From Cognatundibacterium crateris (GTDB lineage: Bacteria; Pseudomonadota; Gammaproteobacteria; Burkholderiales; Burkholderiaceae_D), in assembly GCF_010078235.1 (NCBI RefSeq), contig NZ_JAABOS010000001.1, positions 372,001-436,000 of the forward strand: a stretch of DNA of 64,000 nt. Reading direction: 5' to 3'. The position numbers and the translations under genes are program-made. This document shows, piece after piece, positions 26,878 through 36,060 of the stretch. How positions within the stretch are numbered: position 1 is the first letter of the stretch; every line of letters starts with the position of its first letter. The notes beneath the pieces are model-generated. The model worked only from the letters and a program-made list of their open reading frames with translations, ran no database searches and had not been told where the DNA came from.

Positions 26878-28005
26878 TCAAAGAAGGCAGGATTTTACCG
26901 CAGACACCACTCTTTCGACATCTGCATTTGTCATCGCCGGGAATAAAGGCAGCGTCACGATCTGTTTGCCAACCCGTTCAGCGATAGGGAACATGCCTTC
27001 TTTGAAACCGCGTTCACGGTAGAGTGTGAATAAATGGATGGCGCGGTAGTGGTAACCCAGACCGATTTTCACATCCAGCATTTTCTGCATGAAGTCGCTA
27101 CGATTCACGGTTTCCGGCAACACCACATGGAACATATGCCAGTTAGAGTTTTCAAAGTCGGCCACCGGTAACTCGGCACCGCTCAGGGCTTCAAAGTCAG
27201 CACCGAAAGTGTCGAAATAATGCTGCGCCAGCGCCTTGCGCTTGCCATTGAATTCTTCCAGGCGTTTTAATTGTCCCAGGCCGATCGCTGCCGCCATATC
27301 AGTCATATTGTATTTACCACCCAGGACATCGACATCGATGCCATCCAGGCCTTGACGTGATACGCCTTGCAGACGGTATTTTTCTGCCAGTCTGGCTTCT
27401 TCTGCATTGTTAAGAACCAGGCAGCCACCTTCGCCGGTCATGATGTTTTTATTGACCTGGAAACTGAAAGAAGCAAAGTCGCCGAAAGAACCGATACGCT
27501 TGCCTTTCCAGGTCGAGCCTATCGCCTGCGCAGCATCTTCAATTACGCGCAGCTTGTATTTCTCAGCCAGCGCATACAAGTGATCCATATCACAAGGCAG
27601 ACCGCACATATGTACAGGAATCACCGCTTTGGTTCTGGGGGTGATGGCCGCTTCCAGCTTATTGAGGTCGATATTATGGGTTTTCGGATCGATGTCCGCG
27701 AATACTGGCGTTGCGCCGACTTCGATAATCACATTCGCGGTCGCTACCCAGGAATTCGGCGTCGTAATGACTTCGTCGCCCGGACCGATGCCTGCGATAC
27801 GCAAGGCGATTTCCATGGTGCAGGTACCTGAATTAAAGGTACGGACCGGACGGCCACCGAAAAATTCAGACAGCTTAGCTTCCAGTTCCTGTACTTTAGG
27901 ACCGCTGGTCAGCCAGCCTGAGCGCATCACATCGGCCACGGCGGCGATCATATCTTCGTCGATAGTCGGTTTGGTAAAAGGCAGAAAAGCCAGTTCATTA
28001 CTCAT
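26878..28005 (-). CDS. arnB: UDP-4-amino-4-deoxy-L-arabinose aminotransferase ArnB
   Basis: The 375-residue PLP enzyme of the DegT/DnrJ/EryC1 family aminates the UDP-4-keto-pentose to UDP-Ara4N. It has the family start FLPFTKPTIDEDMIAAV, EDAAQAIGS at 157-164, and the PLP lysine Lys186 in SFQVNKNIMTGEGG. The operon order places it directly before arnC. Confidence 0.93.
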   Translation of the reverse strand: MSNELAFLPFTKPTIDEDMIAAVADVMRSGWLTSGPKVQELEAKLSEFFGGRPVRTFNSGTCTMEIALRIAGIGPGDEVITTPNSWVATANVIIEVGATPVFADIDPKTHNIDLNKLEAAITPRTKAVIPVHMCGLPCDMDHLYALAEKYKLRVIEDAAQAIGSTWKGKRIGSFGDFASFSFQVNKNIMTGEGGCLVLNNAEEARLAEKYRLQGVSRQGLDGIDVDVLGGKYNMTDMAAAIGLGQLKRLEEFNGKRKALAQHYFDTFGADFEALSGAELPVADFENSNWHMFHVVLPETVNRSDFMQKMLDVKIGLGYHYRAIHLFTLYRERGFKEGMFPIAERVGKQIVTLPLFPAMTNADVERVVSAVKSCLL

Positions 28006-28084
28006 GATTTTCCTTTCAGGTCTGCGCAGGCGCAGGAATTTTTTATTGTTTGATGGGTAGTATTTTTCTTGGCGCTTCCTGGAA

Positions 28085-28456
28085 TCAGCTTTTCACCAGC
28101 AGTGCCACACCAATGATGATGATGCCGATGGCCAGCATACGCTGCAATGACATCACTTCACCCAGAAAATACCAGGCACCGATGGCATTGACGATATAGC
28201 CTATGGACAGTAAAGGGTAGGCGATAGTCACATCGACGCGGGACAAGCCGATAATCCACACCACCACGGAAATAACGTAGCAACTCAGGCCGCCTATGAT
28301 CGGTAACTGGGTCGCCAGTTGCAGGCCGGTAGACAACCAGTTTTCCGCATTCAGATGGATGGCCCCCACTGCATTGGTGCCTTTTTTCAGTAACAGTTGA
28401 GCGACCGCATTGAGCATAATGCCGGTCAGGATGAAGCCGAAAGTTTGGATATTCAT
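28085..28456 (-). CDS. SMR/EamA-type four-helix transporter, ArnE/ArnF-like
   Basis: The 123-residue protein is almost entirely four membrane helices. It resembles ArnE/ArnF, the small multidrug-resistance-like subunits thought to flip undecaprenyl-phosphate Ara4N across the inner membrane. E. coli uses two paralogues; only one is present here, so the unit may be a homodimer or have a partner elsewhere. It lies between arnT and arnB, 25 bases after the arnT stop. Confidence 0.85.
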   Translation of the reverse strand: MNIQTFGFILTGIMLNAVAQLLLKKGTNAVGAIHLNAENWLSTGLQLATQLPIIGGLSCYVISVVVWIIGLSRVDVTIAYPLLSIGYIVNAIGAWYFLGEVMSLQRMLAIGIIIIGVALLVKS

Positions 28457-28481
28457 TATTTAGTTTGGTCGATATTGAGTC

Positions 28482-30188
28482 TTATTTCGCAGCCGGAACT
28501 GCGACGATAATACGTTTTGGATCCTGAGCAATGACGCGCATTGCGACACCTGCTTTTTTCAGGTCGTCATAAACATCATCACGCATGATGGCGACTGCAG
28601 GTTCGCCCGCTTGCTGATGGGCCTGCCATTTTGCGACAAAATCTTCGCGCTTTGGTATCCACAATTCAGGCTGCTGTTGTAAGCCGAATTGCATCTCGTC
28701 CGGGAATTCAACCAAAATTACTGTGCGTTGCAAATAGAACGGCAAGGCTTGTTCATAGCGACCGACCGCATAAATCGGGGTCGTGGTGCTGACTAATTCT
28801 TTTTGTATCGCAGGGATATGCGCGCTGCCAGCGATATAGCGACCCCAAGGCTCGTGACCAAGGAAAGCGATCTGACCGAGCAGATAGCCGGACGTCGCCA
28901 GCACGATAATGGCCCAGTCTTTGCCGTTGCCAGGCTTGCGTGCCAGCAGCCAGCTCACAGCGCCGCCCAGCAAGGCCAGTGCAGCGACGACATACAGCCA
29001 GTTGGCATATGCAGCACTTAAAGCCTGCTCGATTGCGGGTTTATCCTTACTGATGTCGATCGCTTTGCCTACGCCCAGCAATCCGGCCAATCCTAGCAGC
29101 ACCATTAAGATTGCCGCCAGTTGCAGGCTGCGGCTACCGCTCTGCTCCAGTTGCACCGCAATCAGGATGGCGAGGGCAGGGAAGATAGGCAGGATATAGC
29201 CCGGCAGTTTGGAGCCTGAAATACTGAAAAAGAAAAAGAAGAACACTGCCCAGATCAACAGCATCAGCGAAGGTTGAAAGCGTGTTGGCGCTTTTTTCAT
29301 CCCGCTCAGCAAGCCTTGTATCAGTGCGCCCAGCCAAGGAATGATGCCCAATGCCAGCAGAGGGAAAAAGTAATGCCAGGCACCGCCACGTTTATGCACG
29401 CCGCTGGTGAAGCGGTCAAAGTGCTCGTGGATGAAGAAAAAGTGCGGATGCTCAGGATTTTTCAGCGCGATCAGGATGAACCAGGGCGCAGTGATGGCAA
29501 AAAACAGCAGCAGTCCTTTGCCAAAATGCAGTCGCGTCCACAAGCGCCAGTCACGGGTAATCAGTGTGTACAGAATCAGTACCGTGCCCGGCAACACAAA
29601 ACCTATCAGGCCCTTGGACATAGTTGCCAATGCCATACCAGCCCAGCAAATCAGCATCGCGTTTCTTTGTTCAGTAGCGCTGACGCCATCACGTTGTCCC
29701 AGCAGCAGGCCGCACATCGTCAGCGCCATCATGCCCGATAAACCCATGTCCAGCGAATTCACATGCCCCATGCCAGCCCAGTAAAAGCTGGAGCCCAGCA
29801 CCAGCGCGGCTATCACACCAACCCTCGGTGAATACACGCGTTTGCCCGTGAGCCAGACCGCAGCCACGCCGATCAGCCCGCATAAGCCGGTCCACAGGCG
29901 CGCCTGCCAGTCACCCAGGCCAAACAGTGCAAAGCTGATCGCATTCATCCAGTTTTGCAGTGGTGGTTTTTCGAAATATTTAATGCCGTTCAGGCGTAAT
30001 GTGATCCAGTCTCCGCTGGCCAGCATCTCACGCCCCATTTCGGCGTAGCGTCCTTCATCGGTAGGCACTAAGGTACGTGCGCCCAGCATATAGAACCAGA
30101 TGATCAGAAAGCCGATGGCTAAGGCCCACAGCGTACGCGGTGATTCCAATGGTGATTTGTGCAGTGACTTAAGCGTTGTCTGACTCAT
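28482..30188 (-). CDS. arnT: Ara4N lipid A transferase, ArnT-like family 39 glycosyltransferase
   Basis: The 568-residue inner-membrane enzyme has a multi-helix GT39 architecture: an N-terminal helix, then the periplasmic motif DEGRYAEMGREMLASGDWITLRLNG with acidic residues as in ArnT, then about ten further helices and a soluble C-terminal part. It would transfer Ara4N from undecaprenyl phosphate to lipid A, lowering negative surface charge and polymyxin binding. Its ATG overlaps the stop of the preceding small gene. Other GT39 enzymes share this plan, but the neighbours make ArnT very likely. Confidence 0.9.
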   Translation of the reverse strand: MSQTTLKSLHKSPLESPRTLWALAIGFLIIWFYMLGARTLVPTDEGRYAEMGREMLASGDWITLRLNGIKYFEKPPLQNWMNAISFALFGLGDWQARLWTGLCGLIGVAAVWLTGKRVYSPRVGVIAALVLGSSFYWAGMGHVNSLDMGLSGMMALTMCGLLLGQRDGVSATEQRNAMLICWAGMALATMSKGLIGFVLPGTVLILYTLITRDWRLWTRLHFGKGLLLFFAITAPWFILIALKNPEHPHFFFIHEHFDRFTSGVHKRGGAWHYFFPLLALGIIPWLGALIQGLLSGMKKAPTRFQPSLMLLIWAVFFFFFFSISGSKLPGYILPIFPALAILIAVQLEQSGSRSLQLAAILMVLLGLAGLLGVGKAIDISKDKPAIEQALSAAYANWLYVVAALALLGGAVSWLLARKPGNGKDWAIIVLATSGYLLGQIAFLGHEPWGRYIAGSAHIPAIQKELVSTTTPIYAVGRYEQALPFYLQRTVILVEFPDEMQFGLQQQPELWIPKREDFVAKWQAHQQAGEPAVAIMRDDVYDDLKKAGVAMRVIAQDPKRIIVAVPAAK

Positions 30189-30562
30189 GCCTGCTCCATA
30201 ATCAGCGCCAGTGCCACTTTGCGGCCTTCTGCCATCAAAATATTATAGGTGCGGCAGGCAGCCTGACTATCCATACTCTCGACACCGATACGTTTAGCGG
30301 TAAGCGCCTGGATCAGACGCGGATGGACAAACTGCTGTTTCGCACCTGTGCCGAGGATGACCACATCCGGCTGATGCGCCAATACCTGTTCAAAACTAGC
30401 CTCGGTTAACTCTGCAAAGCGTTTGACCGGCCAATCGACAGGTTTAATTTCCGGCAGCACGATCAGGCTGTGTTGATAGACGATAGCGTTAATTTCAACA
30501 CTGTCCGTTTCGTACCCGGTAATGGTCTGGTACTGTTGTGTAGGCGTTGTGTGCAGCTTCAT
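30185..30562 (-). CDS. Mth938-like (DUF498) domain protein
   Basis: The 125-residue protein has the compact Mth938/NDUFAF3-like fold pattern, including VVILGTGAKQQFVHP and MDSQAACRTYNILMAEGRKVALALI. Its function in bacteria is unknown. I place the start at the ATG giving the usual family length; the frame is open to 30655 but without family similarity. It overlaps arnT by 4 bases, so it is translationally coupled to the arn operon and probably carries the operon promoter upstream. This pairing may be accidental. Confidence 0.85.
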   Translation of the reverse strand: MKLHTTPTQQYQTITGYETDSVEINAIVYQHSLIVLPEIKPVDWPVKRFAELTEASFEQVLAHQPDVVILGTGAKQQFVHPRLIQALTAKRIGVESMDSQAACRTYNILMAEGRKVALALIMEQA

Positions 30563-31020
30563 AGTGTTGCGGTATTCCAGGCTTAGTTGACCGGTTGTTC
30601 CGGAAAGTGCGGCATTGTAACTTTTTTTCAGCCCAACGAAAGCGGCATTCATCATACGAATCGTTTCCGCTTTCCTGATGCACAGACTTATTACAAACAG
30701 GCATGGTGGGCGTTAACAGGAGAAGCAAACGATTTCCTAGGGTAAAACGACATAAGCTTATATGGATTTGGAATTAAATTCGGTGAAAATGCAATTTAAG
30801 TTTATCTAAATGCAGAAAACGAATTGATTTAAGTGCTTACCTTGGGCAAAATGCATCGTTCGGCAGTGCAGCAAATTCGCTTGATCCTTGTGTCCACAGA
30901 CAGTGTTTGCGTCGTGGTGTCATCTTGGTGGGGCAGCTAAGCTTGCACGCAATACTCGTATTGAATCTCGTGTTGAGTCTCTGATGAAGATAGTCAACTG
31001 AAAGTTAAAAGGAATTCTGA
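30563..31020. other. 458-bp intergenic region between divergent operons
   Basis: No convincing gene is visible here. The stretch must hold the arn-side promoter (minus) and the alaA promoter (plus). It is AT-rich at 30750-30830. TTTAAG at 30795-30800 and CTAAAT at 30806-30811, five bases apart, weakly resemble paired PmrA half-sites. I could not assign clear -35/-10 boxes. Confidence 0.5.
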
Positions 31021-32250
31021 GTGCGTCCTATTCAAAAATCACAAAAATTAGCAGATGTCTGTTACGACATACGCGGACCAGTTCTGGAAAAAGCCAAACA
31101 AATGGAGGATGAAGGGCATAAGATCATTAAGCTCAACATCGGCAACCTGGCTGTTTTTAACTTTGATCCGCCAGATGAAATCGTGCAGGACATGATACGG
31201 AACATGCACGGCGCCGCGGGCTACACGGATTCCAAGGGCATGTTTGCGCCACGTAAAGCAATCATGCACTATACCCAGCAAAAGCATATTCATGGCGTGA
31301 CGATAGAAGACGTGTATATCGGTAATGGCGCGTCTGAACTGATCGTGATGGGCATGAATGCCTTACTCAATAGTGGCGATGAAGTGCTGGTGCCTGCACC
31401 CGATTATCCATTGTGGACGGCAGCTGTCAGTCTGTCGGGCGGTAAGCCTGTGCACTATGTCTGTGATGAAAGTGCAGACTGGATGCCGGATATCGACGAC
31501 ATCAAGAAAAAAATTACACCGAATACCAAAGCTATCGTCGTCATCAACCCCAATAATCCTACCGGTGCGCTGTATCCGGTAGAGGTGCTGCAGCAAATCG
31601 TCGACGTCGCACGTGAACATCAGCTGATCGTGTTTGCTGACGAGATTTACGATAAGACCTTGTATGACGGCGAAGTGCATACCTCGATCGCTTCGCTGGC
31701 GGATGATGTGTTATTCCTGACCCTGAACGGCCTGTCTAAGAATTACCGCTCCTGCGGTTATCGTGCTGGCTGGATGGTGGTGTCCGGTGAAAAGCGTCAT
31801 GCTAAGGACTACATCGAAGGTTTGAATATGCTGGCTTCCATGCGCTTGTGCGCCAATGCGCCCGGCCAGTTTGCGATCCAGACTGCATTAGGTGGCTACC
31901 AGAGTATCGATGATCTGGTGGGCCCCGGAGGTCGTTTGCTCAAGCAGCGCGATCTCGCCCATAAACTGCTGACGGAAATACCCGGCGTAAGCTGTGTAAA
32001 ACCGAAAGCAGCCTTGTATATGTTTCCGAAACTGGACCCCGAGATTTACCCAATCAAGGATGACCAGGAATTCATACACGAATTGCTGACTGAGCAGCGC
32101 GTGTTGTTAGTGCAGGGCACAGGTTTTAACTGGATCAAGCCGGATCATTTCCGGGTTGTGTTCCTGCCAAATACGGATGATTTAACTGAGGCGTTCGGCA
32201 GAATTTCTCTTTTCCTTGAATCCTACCGAAAACGTCACGGTACTTATTAA
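31021..32250 (+). CDS. alaA: Alanine transaminase AlaA
   Basis: The 409-residue PLP enzyme closely follows E. coli AlaA (YfbQ), with VCYDIRGPVLEKA near the start, the substrate region APDYPLWTAAVSL, NPNNPTGALYP, and the PLP lysine Lys240 in NGLSKNYR. It makes alanine from pyruvate and glutamate. The GTG start is preceded by AAGGAA. It lies 21 bases before hom, a common betaproteobacterial order. Confidence 0.95.
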   Translation: MRPIQKSQKLADVCYDIRGPVLEKAKQMEDEGHKIIKLNIGNLAVFNFDPPDEIVQDMIRNMHGAAGYTDSKGMFAPRKAIMHYTQQKHIHGVTIEDVYIGNGASELIVMGMNALLNSGDEVLVPAPDYPLWTAAVSLSGGKPVHYVCDESADWMPDIDDIKKKITPNTKAIVVINPNNPTGALYPVEVLQQIVDVAREHQLIVFADEIYDKTLYDGEVHTSIASLADDVLFLTLNGLSKNYRSCGYRAGWMVVSGEKRHAKDYIEGLNMLASMRLCANAPGQFAIQTALGGYQSIDDLVGPGGRLLKQRDLAHKLLTEIPGVSCVKPKAALYMFPKLDPEIYPIKDDQEFIHELLTEQRVLLVQGTGFNWIKPDHFRVVFLPNTDDLTEAFGRISLFLESYRKRHGTY

Positions 32251-32271
32251 TTTTTTTTAGTCAGAGCTCAT

Positions 32272-33582
32272 ATGAAACCCATCAAAGTTGGTCTGTTAGG
32301 TATAGGAACCGTTGGTTCCGGCACATTCAATGTCTTAAAGCGCAATCAGCAGGAAATTATGCGTCGCGCTGGCCGTTCGATTGAAATTACCATGATTGCA
32401 GACCTGAACACTGAACGGGCACGTGAGCTGGCTGGCGACAGTTGTGAAGTGGTGAATGACGGTAATCTGGTGGTCACGCATCCTGATATCGATATCGTGA
32501 TCGAGCTGATAGGCGGCTATGGCATTGCTAAAGACCTGGTGTTAAAAGCGATCGCGAATGGCAAGCATGTGGTGACTGCTAACAAAGCCTTGCTCGCTAC
32601 TCACGGCAATGAAATTTTTAAAGCAGCGCAAGAAAAAGGCGTGATGGTGGCGTTTGAAGCCGCAGTCGCCGGTGGTATCCCTATCATCAAGGCCCTGCGC
32701 GAAGGCCTGACCGCTAACCGCATCGAATGGATAGCTGGCATCATCAATGGCACCACCAATTTCATTTTGTCTGAGATGCGTGATAAAGGTCTGGACTTCG
32801 CGACTGTGCTCAAGCAAGCGCAGGCCTTGGGTTATGCCGAAGCGGATCCGACTTTCGATATCGAAGGCGTAGATGCGGCGCATAAGGCCACCATCATGGC
32901 CTCGATCGCCTACGGCATACCGATGCAGTTCGATAAGGCCCATGTGGAAGGCATCACCAAACTGGAAGCCAGCGATATTCGCTATGCTGAAGAGTTAGGC
33001 TATCGCATCAAGCTGCTGGGTATTACCAAGCGCACACCGGATGGCATAGAATTGCGCGTTCATCCTACCCTGATCCCGGAAAAACGCCTGATCGCCAACG
33101 TAGAAGGCGCGATGAATGCGGTGCTGGTACAAGGTGATGCAGTCGGCGCGACACTGTATTACGGTAAAGGCGCAGGCTCTGAACCAACCGCCTCAGCTGT
33201 GATCGCTGACCTGGTCGACATCACGCGCCTGGCGACGGCTGATCCGGAACACCGTGTGCCGCATCTGGCTTTCCAGCCCGACGCGCTGAGCAACCTGCCT
33301 ATTCTGCCTATGTCAGAAATCGTGACCAGCTACTACCTGCGTATGCATGTGGAAGATCGTCCTGGTGTATTGGCAGACGTAACACGCATACTGGCTGATC
33401 TGACGATCTCTATTGATGCGATGCTGCAAAAAGAACCGGGCGATGGTGAAACACGTACCGATATCATCATCCTCACGCATCAGACGAAAGAAAAAAATAT
33501 CGTCGCTGCGATAGAGAAAATCGAGCAGTTGCAAACTGTGTTCGGTGCTGTCACTAAGTTACGTCTGGAAGAGTTGAGCTGA
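32272..33582 (+). CDS. hom: Homoserine dehydrogenase
   Basis: The 436-residue enzyme reduces aspartate semialdehyde to homoserine for threonine, methionine and isoleucine synthesis. It has the NAD(P)-binding GLLGIGTVGSGTF, the catalytic segment GIINGTTNFILSEM with KAT/EADPTFDIEGVDAAHK, and a C-terminal ACT domain (about 350-430, YYLRMHVEDRPGVLADVT) for threonine feedback. Threonine synthase often follows in related genomes, but a terminator stands here instead. Confidence 0.96.
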   Translation: MKPIKVGLLGIGTVGSGTFNVLKRNQQEIMRRAGRSIEITMIADLNTERARELAGDSCEVVNDGNLVVTHPDIDIVIELIGGYGIAKDLVLKAIANGKHVVTANKALLATHGNEIFKAAQEKGVMVAFEAAVAGGIPIIKALREGLTANRIEWIAGIINGTTNFILSEMRDKGLDFATVLKQAQALGYAEADPTFDIEGVDAAHKATIMASIAYGIPMQFDKAHVEGITKLEASDIRYAEELGYRIKLLGITKRTPDGIELRVHPTLIPEKRLIANVEGAMNAVLVQGDAVGATLYYGKGAGSEPTASAVIADLVDITRLATADPEHRVPHLAFQPDALSNLPILPMSEIVTSYYLRMHVEDRPGVLADVTRILADLTISIDAMLQKEPGDGETRTDIIILTHQTKEKNIVAAIEKIEQLQTVFGAVTKLRLEELS

Positions 33583-33613
33583 TCTCAACTCCCGCTTTCA
33601 GGCGGCTTCTGAC

Positions 33614-33651
33614 AAAAAAACGCGCCCATGGCATCATGGACGCGTTTTTTT
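33614..33651 (+). terminator. Intrinsic terminator after hom
   Basis: AAAAAAACGCG pairs with CGCGTTTTTTT, and an inner CCATG/CATGG stem closes a GCAT loop. The T-run of seven ends 13 bases before the next start codon, so it may act on both strands and must limit read-through into the MFS gene. Confidence 0.9.
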
Positions 33652-33664
33652 ATTTCTTCCACTC

Positions 33665-34945
33665 ATGAGCCAACTATCCAACTGTGACGGTGTACTGCTG
33701 AGCCGCTGGCAAATTCTGGCCTATGCCTTGTTTGCTTATCCGCTCGCGATGCTGGCCTTGCCAGTCTATGTGTATTTACCGCAGTTTTATTCTGAGCAGT
33801 TTGGTCTGAGCTTATCGCTGATAGGCAGTATTTTGCTGGTGTCCCGAATGCTGGATGCCTTTTTTGATACGCTGGCAGGCAGCTATATTGATCGCTACTC
33901 ACCGCAAACTGGATTCCGCCGTTTTTTGCTGCTGGCAGTACCAGCTTTGCTCACAGGTTTTCATGCTTTATTCCATCCACCGGCCTGGTCTGGTACGGCT
34001 TTACTGAGTTGGCTGTGTGGCTCACTCATGCTGGTGTATGCTGGATTTAGTCTGGCCAGCATCGCTTATCAAAGCTGGGGCGCAACGCTGAGTGCCGATC
34101 CGGCATGGCGTACCAGACTCACCGCAAGCAGAGAATTTGTGGGTTTGCTCGGAGTGATTTCTGCCGCCTTATTCGTACAGTTTGCACCGGTTCAGCATCT
34201 GTCCTGGCTGCTGCTAATCAGCAGTGTGATCGCACTCAGCAGTCTGTTGCGCTGGACACCGGATCGCCATCAGCCATCGACACCCGCCGCAGCCAGGGAC
34301 AATGCCCTGTCTTTGCGCCAGCTATTTGCCGGACGCGACTTCCGCAAACTGTTTTTGGTCTTTGTACTTAATGGGATAGCCGCCGCGATTCCGGCCACCT
34401 TATTTCTGTTTTTCGTGAAAGATAAACTCAGGCTGGAGCAAAGCGCAGGGCTGTTATTGCTGGCCTATTTCTTAAGTGCTGCTATTTCTATGCCAGTCTG
34501 GAGCTGGCTGGCGGCGCGTATCCATGAAAGCCGCGCCTGGGCGATAGGCATGCTGCTTGCGATCAGCAGCTTTGTCTGGGCTACGCTATTGTCTGCGGGG
34601 GATCTGACTGCATTTGCAGTAATTTGTGTGCTATCCGGTTTTGCACTTGGCGCAGATCTTGCGCTGCCACCGGCCTTGCTGGCGGGTGTGATACAGGCAG
34701 CCGGACATCACGATAAGTATGAGGGCAGCTATTTCGGAGTCTGGAACTGGGCAAACAAAATGAATCTGGCACTGGCGGCAGGCTTGGTTCTGCCCGCGCT
34801 GGAATGGTCGGGCTATACACCGAATGCAGTCTCAGGCAGTGTACAAGCTTTGAGTGCTTTGACGATCACGTATGCGGTCGTGCCCAGCATCCTGAAGGCA
34901 GCCGCACTGCTGGTACTGATGCGTGCAAAGCTGGATAAGGTTTGA
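33665..34945 (+). CDS. MFS transporter, glycoside-pentoside-hexuronide (GPH/MelB-like) type
   Basis: The 426-residue protein has twelve predicted membrane helices and the GPH-type signature after helix 2 (SRMLDAFFDTLAGSYIDRYSPQTGFRR), where an Asp pair binds the coupling cation in MelB. Such carriers import sugars or related solutes with Na+ or H+. The substrate cannot be told. The ATG comes only 13 bases after a strong terminator and no ribosome site is visible, so expression may be low or rely on read-through. Confidence 0.8.
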   Translation: MSQLSNCDGVLLSRWQILAYALFAYPLAMLALPVYVYLPQFYSEQFGLSLSLIGSILLVSRMLDAFFDTLAGSYIDRYSPQTGFRRFLLLAVPALLTGFHALFHPPAWSGTALLSWLCGSLMLVYAGFSLASIAYQSWGATLSADPAWRTRLTASREFVGLLGVISAALFVQFAPVQHLSWLLLISSVIALSSLLRWTPDRHQPSTPAAARDNALSLRQLFAGRDFRKLFLVFVLNGIAAAIPATLFLFFVKDKLRLEQSAGLLLLAYFLSAAISMPVWSWLAARIHESRAWAIGMLLAISSFVWATLLSAGDLTAFAVICVLSGFALGADLALPPALLAGVIQAAGHHDKYEGSYFGVWNWANKMNLALAAGLVLPALEWSGYTPNAVSGSVQALSALTITYAVVPSILKAAALLVLMRAKLDKV

Positions 34946-34980
34946 GATAAGCGCATCCATCCAGCGCGAGAGACCCGCAC

Positions 34981-35727
34981 TCAGCGCAAAGTTTTTTCCA
35001 TAAATTCTGTGCTGCCGTCGTGGTGTATTCTGAGCAGGGTTGAAACCCGGGTGCCATAGTCTTGCGACACGATGCAGGGGGAGGACAACAGCCGCTCGCG
35101 TTCGAAAGAAATGCCGGTATCGGGTAAACGGCAATCCGGAGCCTGCGTCGTATTTGACAGCATTTCAAAAAAAGCGTCTTGTGGCGCCAGCTGACAAATC
35201 AGGCTCGCGAATTCAGCTTTAGTGCGGACTACCTTATGCCAGCAGGTATCCAGCGCAGCATTCGACACACCATAAATGCCCGGTGCTAAAGCGATGCCAT
35301 TCTTCGGATTGTCGCGGTGACGATTGGAATACCAGATCATGTCCTGGCCATCATTGACCAAAAGGTTGTAGCCATTGTATTCATCATCAAAGGCGGCAAT
35401 CTGACGCACATATTCAGCCGCAGAGATATCATTTTCGAGGAAGCGGCTGACCAGTTCGCCGCGGCTGCGTGCCGATTCTTTCGATTCAGAAGGCGCACGC
35501 ACATTGGTCACAGCGGCAAACTTAGTCGCCTGCAGCGCATCCTGACTCAGGCTGCGTATACCCAGCCAGGTACCATGGGACTGCAAATCACGACCAGCGA
35601 AAATACCTGGTTTATCTTGCCAGTGATGCGCCTCACTGGCAGCGCGGGCGTAATACTCATCTCTGTTGGCCGCAACCACCAGTGGTGTATCAGGGAGTAA
35701 CTTCCAGGCAAAAACAATCAGGCACAT
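34981..35727 (-). CDS. NRDE family protein (TANGO2-like)
   Basis: The 248-residue protein starts MCLIVFAWKLLPDTPLVVAANRDEYY, the diagnostic NRDE motif, with Cys2 positioned as in Ntn hydrolases of this family. TANGO2-type proteins have been linked to haem or lipid handling in other organisms; the bacterial role is not settled. It overlaps the upstream DUF4936 gene by 10 bases and converges on the MFS gene. Confidence 0.88.
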   Translation of the reverse strand: MCLIVFAWKLLPDTPLVVAANRDEYYARAASEAHHWQDKPGIFAGRDLQSHGTWLGIRSLSQDALQATKFAAVTNVRAPSESKESARSRGELVSRFLENDISAAEYVRQIAAFDDEYNGYNLLVNDGQDMIWYSNRHRDNPKNGIALAPGIYGVSNAALDTCWHKVVRTKAEFASLICQLAPQDAFFEMLSNTTQAPDCRLPDTGISFERERLLSSPCIVSQDYGTRVSTLLRIHHDGSTEFMEKTLR

Positions 35728-36017
35728 ACCACTACATCCACAAAATATTCAGCGTGACGCTCAGCATACTGCAACTCAGGAAAATCCACATGCTGCAATG
35801 CGGAGCGCAACAGCGCTTCAAAGTTGTCCGGCACCTCACGGTAAATTTCCATCCAGGTGATCAGTCCCTGCTTTAACTCTGGACGGCGCTGCAATGCCAT
35901 TCCTGTCTGCTGCAGTTCAGGAGACAGGGCGCGCAGGCGTTGCTGTAGCAGAGCGACTTCTGCAATGACCGCACCGGACTTTGCTTCCGGCGTCTTAAAG
36001 TAAATATAGCAATCCAT
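35718..36017 (-). CDS. DUF4936 family protein
   Basis: The 99-residue product starts MDCYIYFKTPEAKSGAV, as expected for DUF4936, a small betaproteobacterial family of unknown function with a ferredoxin-like strand/helix layout and a C-terminal ERHAEYFVDVVVC. The frame extends upstream to 36083, but the family start is at 36017. It lies between ygfZ (43 bases upstream) and the NRDE gene (overlap), a conserved trio in Burkholderiales. Confidence 0.82.
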   Translation of the reverse strand: MDCYIYFKTPEAKSGAVIAEVALLQQRLRALSPELQQTGMALQRRPELKQGLITWMEIYREVPDNFEALLRSALQHVDFPELQYAERHAEYFVDVVVCA

Positions 36018-36060
36018 ACTGATATCTCGCTTTGCCCTGAAGTTCAGCGCATCGTTAAGC

